Below are positions 1 through 5,591 of a stretch of 28,235 nt of DNA, piece after piece. The stretch covers positions 1 to 28,235 of the forward strand of contig JAUHYJ010000002.1 of the NCBI GenBank assembly GCA_030425785.1. Reading direction: 5' to 3'. How positions within the stretch are numbered: position 1 is the first letter of the stretch; each line of letters begins with the position of its first letter. Source of the DNA: Acidimicrobiia bacterium. GTDB taxonomy: Bacteria; Actinomycetota; Acidimicrobiia; Acidimicrobiales; Ilumatobacteraceae. Both the position numbers and the translations under genes were made by a program. The notes below the pieces were generated by a model. The model was not told the origin of the DNA. It was given only the letters and a program-made list of their open reading frames with translations, and did no database searches.

Positions 1-105
1 CGTACGGTGGGCCGCTCGTCGGGATGCGATCCCCGGTCTTCACGGCCACCACCACGCCGGGGCAACCGCATCGAAGACGGCGGGGGCGACGTCGTAGGTC
101 AGCAT
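1..105 (-). CDS. Partial, frameshifted 5' end of the Cys-rich protein gene (duplicate of 27581-28183)
   Basis: This is the first 105 bases of the gene annotated in full at 27581-28183, seen again because the contig ends overlap. The ATG is at 103-105 and shares one base with the stop of the upstream gene (TGATG). The protein starts MLTYDVAPAVFDAVAP and then leaves frame at the shortened G-run (59-62), whereas the right-hand copy reads through. The break is almost certainly a homopolymer or assembly error, not a real pseudogene. Do not count it as a separate gene. Confidence 0.85.
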
Positions 106-157
106 CAGTCGACCACCGGGTGCACGTACGCCGCGGCGGGCAGCGTCGTCGTGGACG
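1..157. repeat. Left copy of the terminal overlap (circular contig end)
   Basis: This stretch repeats at 28078-28235. The only difference I see is a G-run of four bases here (59-62) against five in the right copy (28136-28140). It is the signature of an assembled circular molecule rather than a biological repeat, and gives a unique length of about 28,077 bp. The four-G version breaks the reading frame of the gene that crosses the junction, so the right copy is taken as correct. Confidence 0.93.
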
Positions 158-326
158 GGTCGACGGGGGTGTCGCCGCCGATCTCGATGATGCCGATGAT
201 CCACGCCAGCACGAAGCCGACGGCGAGCATGGCGAGCACGTCGACCCAGGCGGCGCGTTGCCGGTCCTCGTCGTCGACGTACGCCTGCTGGGTGGGCGTC
301 AGGTCGATGTAGTCGAGGCGCTTCAA
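105..326 (-). CDS. Small single-pass membrane protein
   Basis: This is a 73-residue protein of unknown function. A polar N-terminal third (about residues 1-27) is followed by one hydrophobic segment (LAMLAVGFVLAWIIGIIEIG, about residues 30-50) and a short Thr/Pro-rich tail, so it should sit in the cytoplasmic membrane. I chose the TTG at 324-326 because it overlaps the stop of the upstream gene as TTGA, the same coupling used by its neighbours. An ATG start further upstream would give an arginine-rich extension lying over the previous gene. The gene is followed by a TGATG overlap with the Cys-rich gene that crosses the contig junction. It belongs to the early leftward operon. No family is recognised. 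Confidence 0.6.
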   Translation of the reverse strand: MKRLDYIDLTPTQQAYVDDEDRQRAAWVDVLAMLAVGFVLAWIIGIIEIGGDTPVDPSTTTLPAAAYVHPVVD

Positions 327-535
327 GCTGCACGCTCCGCAGGTCGAGCGGAGCGCTCGCCGTAGTGGAGGGCGATCAGCTCCATGACCGCAGCGGTCGC
401 TTCTCGACGTGAGCGGCCGAACCGTCGACGCTCGTTCCGGTAGTACCGGCGCCACTCGACCGTGAACGCCCGATCGGCGACCCAGCGGTAGCGGGACTGC
501 TCGGTGTAGTTGATCGTGAACGACGACGGGTTCAT
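323..535 (-). CDS. Small basic protein of unknown function
   Basis: This 70-residue protein begins MNPSSFTINYTEQ and is rich in Arg and aromatic residues in its middle (VEWRRYYRNERRRFGRSRRE), with a helical Ala/Glu-rich end. The charge suggests nucleic-acid binding, but there is no recognisable domain and this is only inference. The ATG at 533-535 overlaps the stop of the preceding small gene as ATGA. The stop overlaps the TTG start of the next gene. A longer reading from 742 would add an Arg/Pro-rich stretch typical of out-of-frame GC-rich DNA, so the short form is preferred. Confidence 0.6.
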   Translation of the reverse strand: MNPSSFTINYTEQSRYRWVADRAFTVEWRRYYRNERRRFGRSRREATAAVMELIALHYGERSARPAERAA

Positions 536-672
536 CGTCCGCTCCACTTCTGGCGGCGCTCGGCCTCGAGTTCGTGGTCGGCGCGTGCGTCGCGGGCAGC
601 GGCTCGCTCGGCCCGCTCGATCTCGGTGCGTCGGCGGCGGGGCGGGATGTGCTCGCTGAGGGTGGCGCCCAT
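532..672 (-). CDS. Very small charged helical protein
   Basis: This is a 46-residue reading frame, MGATLSEHIPPRRRRTEIER onward, ending in KWSGR. After a short start it is dominated by Glu, Arg and Ala in a pattern that would form a single amphipathic helix. The gene call rests on its position. Its ATG (670-672) shares a base with the upstream stop (TGATG) and its own stop overlaps the next ATG (ATGA), exactly like the genes on both sides. Without it the coupled series would have a gap. The function is unknown. Confidence 0.5.
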   Translation of the reverse strand: MGATLSEHIPPRRRRTEIERAERAAARDARADHELEAERRQKWSGR

Positions 673-809
673 CACGCTGCGTCCTCGGCGGTGTAGTCGA
701 TCGGTTCGAGGCCGAGACGGCGGCGGGCGTCGTTGGCTTCACGGCGGATCTGAGCGACGGCGCAGTGCACCATCACGTCGAGTTGGTCGGGGGTGCGGTC
801 GGTGGTCAC
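672..809 (-). CDS. Very small protein, early operon
   Basis: This 45-residue reading frame starts at GTG 807-809 (MTTDRTPDQLDVMVHCAVAQ) and ends RRRLGLEPIDYTAEDAA. It has a predicted N-terminal helix with a Cys-His pair and an acidic tail. The composition looks like real protein rather than GC-rich shadow. The GTG overlaps the upstream stop as GTGA and its stop overlaps the next ATG. The function is unknown. It is one of a series of very small genes at the start of the leftward early operon, a common place for phage host-takeover peptides; that role is only a guess. Confidence 0.5.
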   Translation of the reverse strand: MTTDRTPDQLDVMVHCAVAQIRREANDARRRLGLEPIDYTAEDAA

Positions 810-928
810 AGCGGCCACCTCACGTGGAAGTCGGTCAGGACGAGCTGGTAGCCGGCCACGAACGCGAGCGCCGCCCAGTAGCGACGGCGGGCGCCGAGCA
901 CGTAGCGGCTTCTCGTGGCGGTGCTCAT
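806..928 (-). CDS. Very small membrane-spanning protein
   Basis: This is a 40-residue protein starting MSTATRSRYVLGARRRYWAA and ending DFHVRWPL. A basic N-terminus precedes one hydrophobic helix (about residues 18-32, AALAFVAGYQLVL), which suggests a single-pass membrane peptide with the N-terminus inside. The ATG at 926-928 overlaps the upstream stop as ATGA, and the stop overlaps the next GTG. The function is unknown. Confidence 0.5.
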   Translation of the reverse strand: MSTATRSRYVLGARRRYWAALAFVAGYQLVLTDFHVRWPL

Positions 929-1152
929 GACGCCTCTACCAGGTCGATCAGCTGCTGGCGGAACGAGCGCAGCAAGTCGAGGCCAGGGTGCTTGCGGTGC
1001 GTCTCGGCGATGCGACCTGAGGCTGAGTGCTCGCATCCGCCGCCGAAGCGACGTGCGATGTCGGCTCGGACCGACTCGGCCCGGGCGATCCGCTCGTCGA
1101 GCTCGGCGATCAGCGGCCCGACGTCGACGAGTGTGGGGGTGGTGGTGGTCAT
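925..1152 (-). CDS. Small helical protein, early operon
   Basis: This 75-residue protein starts MTTTTPTLVDVGPLIAELDE. It consists mainly of two predicted helices (about 12-35 and 55-75) separated by a short Gly/Cys/His stretch (RRFGGGCEHSASG). The heptad-like spacing of Leu and Ile in the first helix could support oligomerisation. The ATG (1150-1152) overlaps the stop of the excisionase-like gene as ATGA. A longer start at 1239 would add an Arg-rich segment overlapping that gene and is rejected. No family is recognised. Confidence 0.6.
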   Translation of the reverse strand: MTTTTPTLVDVGPLIAELDERIARAESVRADIARRFGGGCEHSASGRIAETHRKHPGLDLLRSFRQQLIDLVEAS

Positions 1153-1427
1153 GACGCCCTCCGCTCGGCGAGCTCGTCGGTGGCGGGGCGCCACTGGCCG
1201 TCGAGCCAGCGCTTGATCAGGGCGATCGACCACATCCACCCGCGGGTGCGGCCCTGCAGGCCGGTGACCGGCGGCGGGATCTCGCCGCGCCGTGCGGCGG
1301 CCATCGCCATGCGGCCGGCCTCACGTTCGGTCGAGGCGTTCGACCCGATGAGCACGCCGACCTCGGCGGCGGTGAGCGTGCCGACGCCGTCGGCAAGCCG
1401 GGTGTGGACGTCGTCCCGGGTGATCAC
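1149..1427 (-). CDS. Small winged-helix-like DNA-binding protein, possible excisionase
   Basis: This is a 92-residue protein with GTG start at 1425-1427. The central part reads like a MerR/AlpA/excisionase-type helix-turn-helix: LTAAEVGVLIGS (about 18-29), then an Arg-rich stretch, RRGEIPPPV, and W-S-x-A-L-I-K-R-W-L toward the end. Proteins of this class act as recombination directionality factors or as transcription factors. The context of a temperate phage with integrase and attP nearby makes an excisionase role plausible, but the gene lies in the early operon rather than next to the integrase. Start and stop both overlap neighbours (GTGA before, ATGA after). The fold is inferred by eye only. 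Confidence 0.6.
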   Translation of the reverse strand: MITRDDVHTRLADGVGTLTAAEVGVLIGSNASTEREAGRMAMAAARRGEIPPPVTGLQGRTRGWMWSIALIKRWLDGQWRPATDELAERRAS

Positions 1428-1639
1428 GCTGCCTCCCCGTCCGCCGGACCCATGAGGGCGTGCAGTGGGCAGTCGAGGGCGCTGGCGAGTTTGCGCATCA
1501 CCTTCGGTGTGGCGTTCCGCTCTCCGTTCTCGAGGCGATGCACGAGCGTTCTGTCAACGCCTGCGGCCTCGGCGAGCGATGACTTGCTGTGCCCGGACCG
1601 CTCTCGGATGACCCGAAGGGCTTGTCGATTGAGGTTCAC
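1424..1639 (-). CDS. XRE-family HTH regulator, Cro-like, first gene of the early operon
   Basis: This 71-residue protein is almost entirely one XRE/Cro-CI helix-turn-helix. LRVIRERSGHSKSSLAEAAG, then VDRTLVHRLENGERNATPKV, then a closing helix MRKLASALDCPLHALMG. It should bind operators in the 1640-1760 gap and act as the Cro or early regulator of the switch, because it is the first gene of the leftward operon. I chose the GTG at 1637-1639. A -35/-10 pair ends 8 bases before it, so the mRNA would be leaderless, as is common in actinomycetes. An alternative start at 1666 (GTG-type) would add nine residues and fall inside the promoter. Its stop overlaps the excisionase-like start as GTGA. Confidence 0.85.
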   Translation of the reverse strand: MNLNRQALRVIRERSGHSKSSLAEAAGVDRTLVHRLENGERNATPKVMRKLASALDCPLHALMGPADGEAA

Positions 1640-1646
1640 GTGACGG

Positions 1647-1670
1647 AACCGTACACATCGTGTCACGGTT
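1647..1670. promoter_or_regulatory. Operator candidate over the early promoter (inverted repeat)
   Basis: AACCGT at 1647-1652 and ACGGTT at 1665-1670 form an inverted repeat with a 12-bp centre, covering the -10 and the spacer of the early promoter. The arrangement is what a phage repressor operator should look like. The ACGTGAC motif at 1638-1644 lies just beside it. Confidence 0.55.
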
Positions 1671-1676
1671 TGTCAA
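1648..1676 (-). promoter_or_regulatory. Early leftward promoter (leaderless)
   Basis: Read on the minus strand, TTGACA (1676-1671) and TACGGT (1653-1648) are separated by 17 bp. This is a close match to a sigma-70/SigA promoter. The expected start point coincides with the GTG at 1639 of the Cro-like gene. A second TTGACA-like copy sits a few bases further upstream. The promoter is overlapped by the inverted repeat at 1647-1670. Confidence 0.65.
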
Positions 1677-1717
1677 CTGTCAATCCTGGTCCGTAGTTAC
1701 ACGTCGTCGCGTCGCTG

Positions 1718-1758
1718 TGGCATGTCGTTTGATTGACGTGACAGAACGTGACATGCCA
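1718..1758. promoter_or_regulatory. Operator candidate before the repressor-like gene
   Basis: TGGCATGTC (1718-1726) and GACATGCCA (1750-1758) are perfect 9-bp inverted arms. Inside, ACGTGACA occurs twice with a 10-bp step (1736-1743 and 1746-1753), i.e. on the same face of the helix. The site ends just before the GTG at 1761. It probably controls the rightward gene, by autoregulation or by the Cro-like protein. I see no convincing rightward -10. Confidence 0.55.
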
Positions 1759-1760
1759 CC

Positions 1761-2135
1761 GTGTGCGCAGTGAACGAGCTAACGGACCGAGTAAAGCGGG
1801 AACGCCTACAGCGGTTCGGCTCAGCGCGCTCCGCTTCGGTGGCGGGCGGGATCTCGAACACGCTCTGGTCACGCTTCGAGCGGGACGGCAACGTCACCGA
1901 CGCTGTTCGGGTCGGCGTCGCTCGCGCGTTTGGTTGGCCGAGCTCCTGGCCCGAGCAGTTGCCGCCGGAAATCGAGCCCGACCCCGACGAGATCAGCCAG
2001 CTTCGCGCCGAAGTGGATGCACTGTGGCTAGTCGTTCAGGAGCTCGCGGCACATGCCCGCTTGGATGACGACGATGCGCGCGACGCCATTCGCGCTGCTC
2101 TCGCAACGCGCGGAGCTCGTCGACCAGCGCCATGA
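1761..2135 (+). CDS. Repressor-like HTH protein (candidate immunity repressor)
   Basis: This 124-residue protein is divergent from the Cro-like gene. Residues about 15-60 (SVAGGISNTLWSRFERDG then TDAVRVGVARAFGWPSSW) look like a short HTH of the type seen in small actinophage regulators. Residues about 75-105 form an acidic coiled-coil-like helix (ISQLRAEVDALWLVVQELAA), suited to dimerisation. It is the only regulator on the plus strand, is preceded by operator-like repeats, and is therefore the best candidate for the lysogeny repressor. The GTG at 1761 is used here; the GTG at 1770 is an alternative and the transcript may be leaderless. I see no protease-type or RecA-cleavage domain. Confidence 0.65.
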   Translation: MCAVNELTDRVKRERLQRFGSARSASVAGGISNTLWSRFERDGNVTDAVRVGVARAFGWPSSWPEQLPPEIEPDPDEISQLRAEVDALWLVVQELAAHARLDDDDARDAIRAALATRGARRPAP

Positions 2136-2175
2136 TGTCCGCCACCCGCTCGCTCAGATCCTCGTGGTCCGCCAT
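1993..2175 (-). CDS. Uncertain small ORF antisense to the repressor-like gene
   Basis: This 60-residue frame starts MADHEDLSERVADIMALVDE. It is preceded by a good ribosome site on the minus strand (AGGAG about 6 bases before the ATG at 2173-2175). Its first 32 residues, mostly outside or at the edge of the opposing gene, look like a real amphipathic helix. The rest is Arg/His/Pro-rich and lies opposite the coding strand of 1761-2135, so it may be only a shadow. If real it would be an antisense partner of the repressor-like gene. Confidence 0.25.
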   Translation of the reverse strand: MADHEDLSERVADIMALVDELRALREQREWRRAHRRHPSGHVPRAPERLATVHPLRREAG

Positions 2176-2244
2176 CCCGCTCTCCTATCGTTCACATCCG
2201 GGCAACTACGGCAGGCGCAGCATGCGCATAGGGGTGTCACACCG

Positions 2245-2514
2245 ATGACCAAGAAGGCAACCGAGCACGGCGGGTACCTGTTGCTCGGCCTCGTCGCCGC
2301 CGTCATGTGGGCGATCGCCGGCTGGGTCGGCCTGCGCATGCTGATGAAGTACAACGACGGCGACATGACCCACGACGACGCGCTGCTCACCACGGTGGCG
2401 GTGGCAACGCTGGCGTTCGCGGTGTCGATGGTGTTCGTCTGCGTGACGTTGTGGCTGACGCTCTGGCGCCTCGGGCACTCAGCCGAGCCCGTCGAGGGCG
2501 GCGGCGACAACTGA
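2245..2514 (+). CDS. Two-helix membrane protein, candidate superinfection-exclusion protein
   Basis: This 89-residue protein starts MTKKATEHGGYLLLGLVAAV. It has two clear membrane segments (about 10-30 and 52-76), a short loop containing the acidic stretch NDGDMTHDDA between them, and an acidic/Gly tail. The ATG at 2245-2247 is chosen because the upstream extension in this frame is Arg/His-rich and overlaps the repressor-like gene. A GGGG-type ribosome site lies at about 2231. The gene is on the same strand as the repressor-like gene, so it is likely expressed in lysogens. Small membrane proteins in this position often exclude related phages, but that role is inferred. Its 3' end overlaps the 3' end of the integrase gene by 36 bp, tail to tail. 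Confidence 0.7.
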   Translation: MTKKATEHGGYLLLGLVAAVMWAIAGWVGLRMLMKYNDGDMTHDDALLTTVAVATLAFAVSMVFVCVTLWLTLWRLGHSAEPVEGGGDN

Positions 2515-3516
2515 CGCCGCCTGCGACTCGCCGGGGATGGCGTGGGCGTAGGTCCGCATCACCGTGGCGGCGTTGTCGCCGAGCATCGCTGCGACCTCGG
2601 GGATCGGACGACCAGCCGCGATCGCCTGGGTGGCGGCGAAGTGGCGTAGGTCGTACGGCCGCATCGACAGGCCGAGATCTTCGATCCGCGACCGGATCCG
2701 CTTCGTCACCCAGTCGGGCCGCCACGGTGTCTCTCCGTCGTGGGTGAAGATCCACGGGCAGCCGACCGTCCGGTCGATGCGTCGCAGGCCGGTGAACGTT
2801 GGCAGGTCGAGGTCGATCCATCGATGGCCGAGCTCGGCGATCTTCCCAGGCGTCACGTTGCCCTGACGGTCGATGGCGCGCTGGATGCGGACGCGGCTGC
2901 GATCGACGTCGAGGTCGTCCCACTGCAGCCCGCAGATCTCGCCCGGGCGCGCCCCGCACACGGCCATGAACCGCACCCAGGCGGCGAGGGGGGTGCCAGC
3001 GTCGAACGAGCCGAGCAGCCTCGATACCATCGCCGGGGTCGGCGCGGCCCGTCGAGTGGCCTTCGGCGTCTTCGGCTTCACCATGCGGATCGGGTTCATC
3101 GGCACGATGCCGTAGCGCACGCCGAGCTCGAACGACTGCGACAGGGCGTGGCTCGCCTTGAGGATCGTGTGCGCCCCGGTGCCGGCGTCGGCCATCTGGC
3201 GCCAGAGTGCCGCGACGACGGGAGCGGTGACCGACCTGGCCGGACGGGCCTTGAACGTCTTCGGCACCGCCTCGAGGGCGATGTCGCGCCGCTCGGCCGT
3301 CGACGCTGCGTGCTCGACGTCGGCGAGCCACATGCCGATCAGGTCGCTGACGGTGTGCTCGTCGAGCGGCATGTCGGCGCCGCCGTTCAGCTTCGCCTCG
3401 AGACGGGCCCGCTCGGCCGCCTCGCGCGTCGGCGCGCTCCCCGAGTACGGCACGCCCTTGACCGTCACCCGCCAGCGCCACGAGCCACCGCGCTGCTCGA
3501 CTCCACCCTTCGTCAT
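2479..3516 (-). CDS. int: Tyrosine-type integrase
   Basis: This 345-residue site-specific recombinase would insert the phage genome into a host tRNA gene at attP just upstream. An N-terminal arm-binding domain (GGVEQRGGSWRWRVTVKG, about 1-50) is followed by a core-binding SAM-like domain (about 52-155) and the catalytic domain. Visible catalytic residues are Arg190 (GARPGEICGLQWDDLD), Arg291 in YDLRHFAAT and the nucleophile Tyr323 in RTYAH. The usual first His of the HxxR box is Tyr288 here, and the LGH position is Asp314 (MLGDNAATVM); both substitutions occur in active members. The ATG at 3514-3516 is used because earlier codons are not conserved-looking and run into the attP region. It is transcribed away from attP and converges with the membrane protein gene. 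Confidence 0.95.
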   Translation of the reverse strand: MTKGGVEQRGGSWRWRVTVKGVPYSGSAPTREAAERARLEAKLNGGADMPLDEHTVSDLIGMWLADVEHAASTAERRDIALEAVPKTFKARPARSVTAPVVAALWRQMADAGTGAHTILKASHALSQSFELGVRYGIVPMNPIRMVKPKTPKATRRAAPTPAMVSRLLGSFDAGTPLAAWVRFMAVCGARPGEICGLQWDDLDVDRSRVRIQRAIDRQGNVTPGKIAELGHRWIDLDLPTFTGLRRIDRTVGCPWIFTHDGETPWRPDWVTKRIRSRIEDLGLSMRPYDLRHFAATQAIAAGRPIPEVAAMLGDNAATVMRTYAHAIPGESQAASVVAAALDGLG

Positions 3517-3535
3517 CGCCGCATCATGACACGGG

Positions 3536-3762
3536 TTACCCAACCTTGCCCAGGGTCGGGCGCGAAGCGACCCCAGGCCCGGGACCGGAAGAGGCCCCTG
3601 ACCTGGGGTCGAGCGCGGTGGGCGATATTGGACTCGAACCAACGACCCCTGCCGTGTGAAGACTGGCCGGGCAGCGCTGTTCGGTGCTGATCAGGGCTCT
3701 CGTGTTCCGACCAGTGTCGATTGGGGGTGCGATGGGCGCATCTGTTGCCCAGACTTGCCCAG
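3536..3762 (+). other. Integrase arm-type site pairs flanking attP
   Basis: The motif TTRCCCAR occurs in two pairs, each with a 10-bp step. The left pair is TTACCCAA (3536-3543) and TTGCCCAG (3546-3553). The right pair is TTGCCCAG at 3745-3752 and 3755-3762. They flank the tRNA core on both sides in the same orientation, as arm sites bound by the integrase N-terminal domain usually do. The rest of this 250-bp gap (3517-3766) contains no gene that I can support. Confidence 0.65.
3617..3661 (-). other. attP: attP core: 3' part of a tRNA-Val(CAC)
   Basis: The minus strand from 3661 to 3617 reads as the 3' half of a tRNA. It has an anticodon loop TTCACAC (anticodon CAC, valine), the 3' side of the anticodon stem GGCAG, a five-base variable loop, a T-arm with the TTCGAGT loop and matching 5-bp stem, then ATCGCCC plus discriminator A and CC. 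The 5' half of the tRNA is absent: beyond the loop the sequence no longer pairs. This is the typical attP of an integrase that rebuilds the tRNA gene on insertion. It lies about 100 bp upstream of the integrase start. Confidence 0.9.
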
Positions 3763-3766
3763 CGGG

Positions 3767-4003
3767 TCAGTCGTTCGGCGGGGCGGCGAGCGTGGTGACG
3801 ACCCAGACGACGACGCCACCAAGGAACGAGCCGACGAACAGCTGCCAGTCGAGTTCGAACGCGTCGACGGGTGTCGCCTCCGATGCTCCGATGGCACCGA
3901 TGACGAACTGGGCCCCGGTGCGCGCAGCGCGCGGCACGTTGTCGGTGAGTGCATCGATGCGACGCGTCCAGAACTCGGCGGTGAAGATGCGGGGTCGGCT
4001 CAT
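3767..4003 (-). CDS. Holin, r1t-like
   Basis: This 78-residue protein starts MSRPRIFTAEFWTRRIDALT. The layout matches r1t-type phage holins: an N-terminal xFTxxFWxxxxxRxxxT amphipathic helix, a first hydrophobic helix (about 26-42, AQFVIGAIGAS), a D/W-containing linker (VDAFELDWQ), and a second hydrophobic helix (about 55-74, LFVGSFLGGVVVWVVTTLA). It would oligomerise in the membrane and release the amidase. A strong AGGAG lies 7 bases before the ATG (4001-4003), and that ATG overlaps the stop of the gene before (ATGA). It is the last gene of the late operon, ending at the right arm sites of attP. Confidence 0.8.
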   Translation of the reverse strand: MSRPRIFTAEFWTRRIDALTDNVPRAARTGAQFVIGAIGASEATPVDAFELDWQLFVGSFLGGVVVWVVTTLAAPPND

Positions 4004-4299
4004 GGATGTTCTCCTCGTTGGATCAGTCGATCGGTGAGCTCGTCCACGCGCGCGCGCAGCCGCTCGAGTTCGGCCTCGCGGCGATCGTCGTCTGCGCGGC
4101 GCTCGGCGGCGGCGGCCTGCTGGTCCTCGCGCATCGCGTTCCACAGGTGACGGAACACGAGCGCGCCGATCGCCAGCAGCCCGGCCGTGATGCCCGTCGA
4201 CGGCTCCACGCCGTCGAGGACGTCCTGGGCGAGCACCACCGACGCCGACGCGAGCGTCGCTGACGCGACCACGCCGAGGCGGTCGACGTCGGGGTTCAT
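4000..4299 (-). CDS. Membrane protein with C-terminal coiled coil, lysis cassette
   Basis: This 99-residue protein begins MNPDVDRLGVVASATLASAS. One or two hydrophobic segments (about 8-25 and 36-52, ITAGLLAIGALVFRHLW) are followed by a long charged coiled coil (about 55-95, AERRADDDRREAELERLRAR). Similar small membrane plus coiled-coil proteins occur beside endolysins in actinophages and are thought to assist or regulate holin function. It could be a second holin or antiholin. Start and stop both overlap neighbours (ATGA). Confidence 0.65.
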   Translation of the reverse strand: MNPDVDRLGVVASATLASASVVLAQDVLDGVEPSTGITAGLLAIGALVFRHLWNAMREDQQAAAAERRADDDRREAELERLRARVDELTDRLIQRGEHP

Positions 4300-4634
4300 C
4301 GGGCGAACCTCGACTGGCTCCGCAGCGTGAGCGCCGCGAAGATCATCGTGATCACGTTCAGGGCGATGCCTCGCATCCGGTCCGGCTCCCAGTTCGCGAA
4401 CACGACCGCGCTCGCGAACGAGCCAACGAACAGCGCGCCGGTGGACACGATCAGCGGCGGCAGCCAGAACGACGACCGCCACCAGACCAGCCCGACGCAC
4501 GACACCCCGTAGATCACGTGCCACCACCATGACGGGAAGCCTTCGAGATGGCCGACATCGACCGTGAGCACGGCGAAACACGCAGCGAGCAGCCCGATCA
4601 GCTTCCACCCCCACGGCTGATCGACCGCGCCCAT
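4296..4634 (-). CDS. Four-helix membrane protein, lysis cassette
   Basis: This 112-residue protein starts MGAVDQPWGWKLIGLLAACF and has four likely membrane helices (about 10-27, 37-51, 57-79 and 86-103) with short Trp-rich loops. It lies directly after the amidase, with a TGATG overlap, and before two other small membrane proteins. This suggests a holin-like or spanin-like helper in lysis. No named family is recognised. The ATG at 4632-4634 is preferred over 4673 because the extension would lie within the amidase gene. Confidence 0.65.
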   Translation of the reverse strand: MGAVDQPWGWKLIGLLAACFAVLTVDVGHLEGFPSWWWHVIYGVSCVGLVWWRSSFWLPPLIVSTGALFVGSFASAVVFANWEPDRMRGIALNVITMIFAALTLRSQSRFAR

Positions 4635-5575
4635 CAGGTGCGCGCGAGGTCGATGCCCTGCGCCTCGAGCCACGATGCGGTCTCGGCGTGGAACGGCATC
4701 GGGTGGGCGATCACGTGGTCGACTGCTGGGCGCATCTCCGACGTCTTCGCTTCGGCTGGGGTGACGGGCCGGGCGGCGGCACCGTCAAAGTAGACGACGG
4801 CGTTGCAGCCCTGCATCCGCATCACGAACGGGCCTGCCTTGACGTGCTTCATGAGTTCCTCCGGTGGTTCGATGGGGTCGGGCGGGGTGTCGGGGTGGGC
4901 GATGAAGTCGGCGGCGCCGGCGAGCAGCTGCGCTTCGATCACGTCGCCGCAGCACTGGGTCGAGGTGCCGATGCCGGTGCGCTCGCGGAACCATCCGTGC
5001 GACCAGATGCGGTCGGGGGTGATGCGCGCCCCGCGGCGGTTGGCTTCGCGGGCGATCTCGCGGACCGTGCGCCACTGCTCATCGGTCGCGGCGTCAGCCC
5101 GGTCGATCAGCAACAGCACCGACAGGACGCTCGCGTTCCATCCGGCGGTCGCGCCGTCGCGGTAGTCGAAGCCGCCGGATTCCCACGCGGCGCCGAGGTA
5201 GTCGATCGGCCAGTTGTAGCCGAGCGGATACCCGGGGAACACCTTGCCGTCAGCGAGCCGGGTGTACCCGCCCGAGGTGCGGTTGGTCAGGTAGTCCGTC
5301 GTGGAACGGGCGAGCAGCTGGCGGATGCCGTCGTCGCCGGCCAGGATCTCTTCGGGGTCGCCGTCGGGCAGGTTGATCGCGCTCGTCCAGTGGACCGCCA
5401 GATACTCGACCCGCGACATGTCGATCGCCGGGGGCCGTCGATGGAACGCCGAGTCGCGGCGCAGGTCGCCGACTTTGTTCGCGTACCACGCGCCGTACTG
5501 CGCCGGGTCACCGTTCGGCTCCCACGTCGCACGCGGGTGGACGGTCTCGACGCCGGGTATCTGGAGGGTGGTCAC
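4634..5575 (-). CDS. Endolysin: N-acetylmuramoyl-L-alanine amidase
   Basis: This 313-residue protein is a zinc amidase of the Amidase_2/PGRP fold, cleaving between the muramic acid and the stem peptide of peptidoglycan. Visible zinc ligands and context are His62 in EYLAVHWTSA, His193 in IWSHGWF and Cys208/209 in TQCCGD (the usual ligand third). Between them lie TSGGYTRLADGKVFPGYP and GWNASVLSVLLLIDR, typical of the family. The last 75 residues (after KHVKAGPFVM) form a small separate domain of unknown role, perhaps wall binding. There is no signal peptide, so export would depend on the holins. The GTG at 5573-5575 is chosen because AGGAG lies 9 bases before it and the upstream extension is Ala-rich shadow of the tail gene. 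Confidence 0.9.
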   Translation of the reverse strand: MTTLQIPGVETVHPRATWEPNGDPAQYGAWYANKVGDLRRDSAFHRRPPAIDMSRVEYLAVHWTSAINLPDGDPEEILAGDDGIRQLLARSTTDYLTNRTSGGYTRLADGKVFPGYPLGYNWPIDYLGAAWESGGFDYRDGATAGWNASVLSVLLLIDRADAATDEQWRTVREIAREANRRGARITPDRIWSHGWFRERTGIGTSTQCCGDVIEAQLLAGAADFIAHPDTPPDPIEPPEELMKHVKAGPFVMRMQGCNAVVYFDGAAARPVTPAEAKTSEMRPAVDHVIAHPMPFHAETASWLEAQGIDLART

Positions 5576-5591
5576 GCGCTCAATCTCCTGG

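Noticed and set aside
40..333. Minus-strand frame joining the left-end gene with its neighbour
   Set aside because: It is created by the missing G at 59-62. The right-hand copy keeps the correct frame.
2740..3690. Plus-strand frame ending in a WAILDSNQRP-type segment
   Set aside because: That segment is the well-known translation of the antisense of a tRNA 3' end (attP core). The rest is antisense to the integrase.
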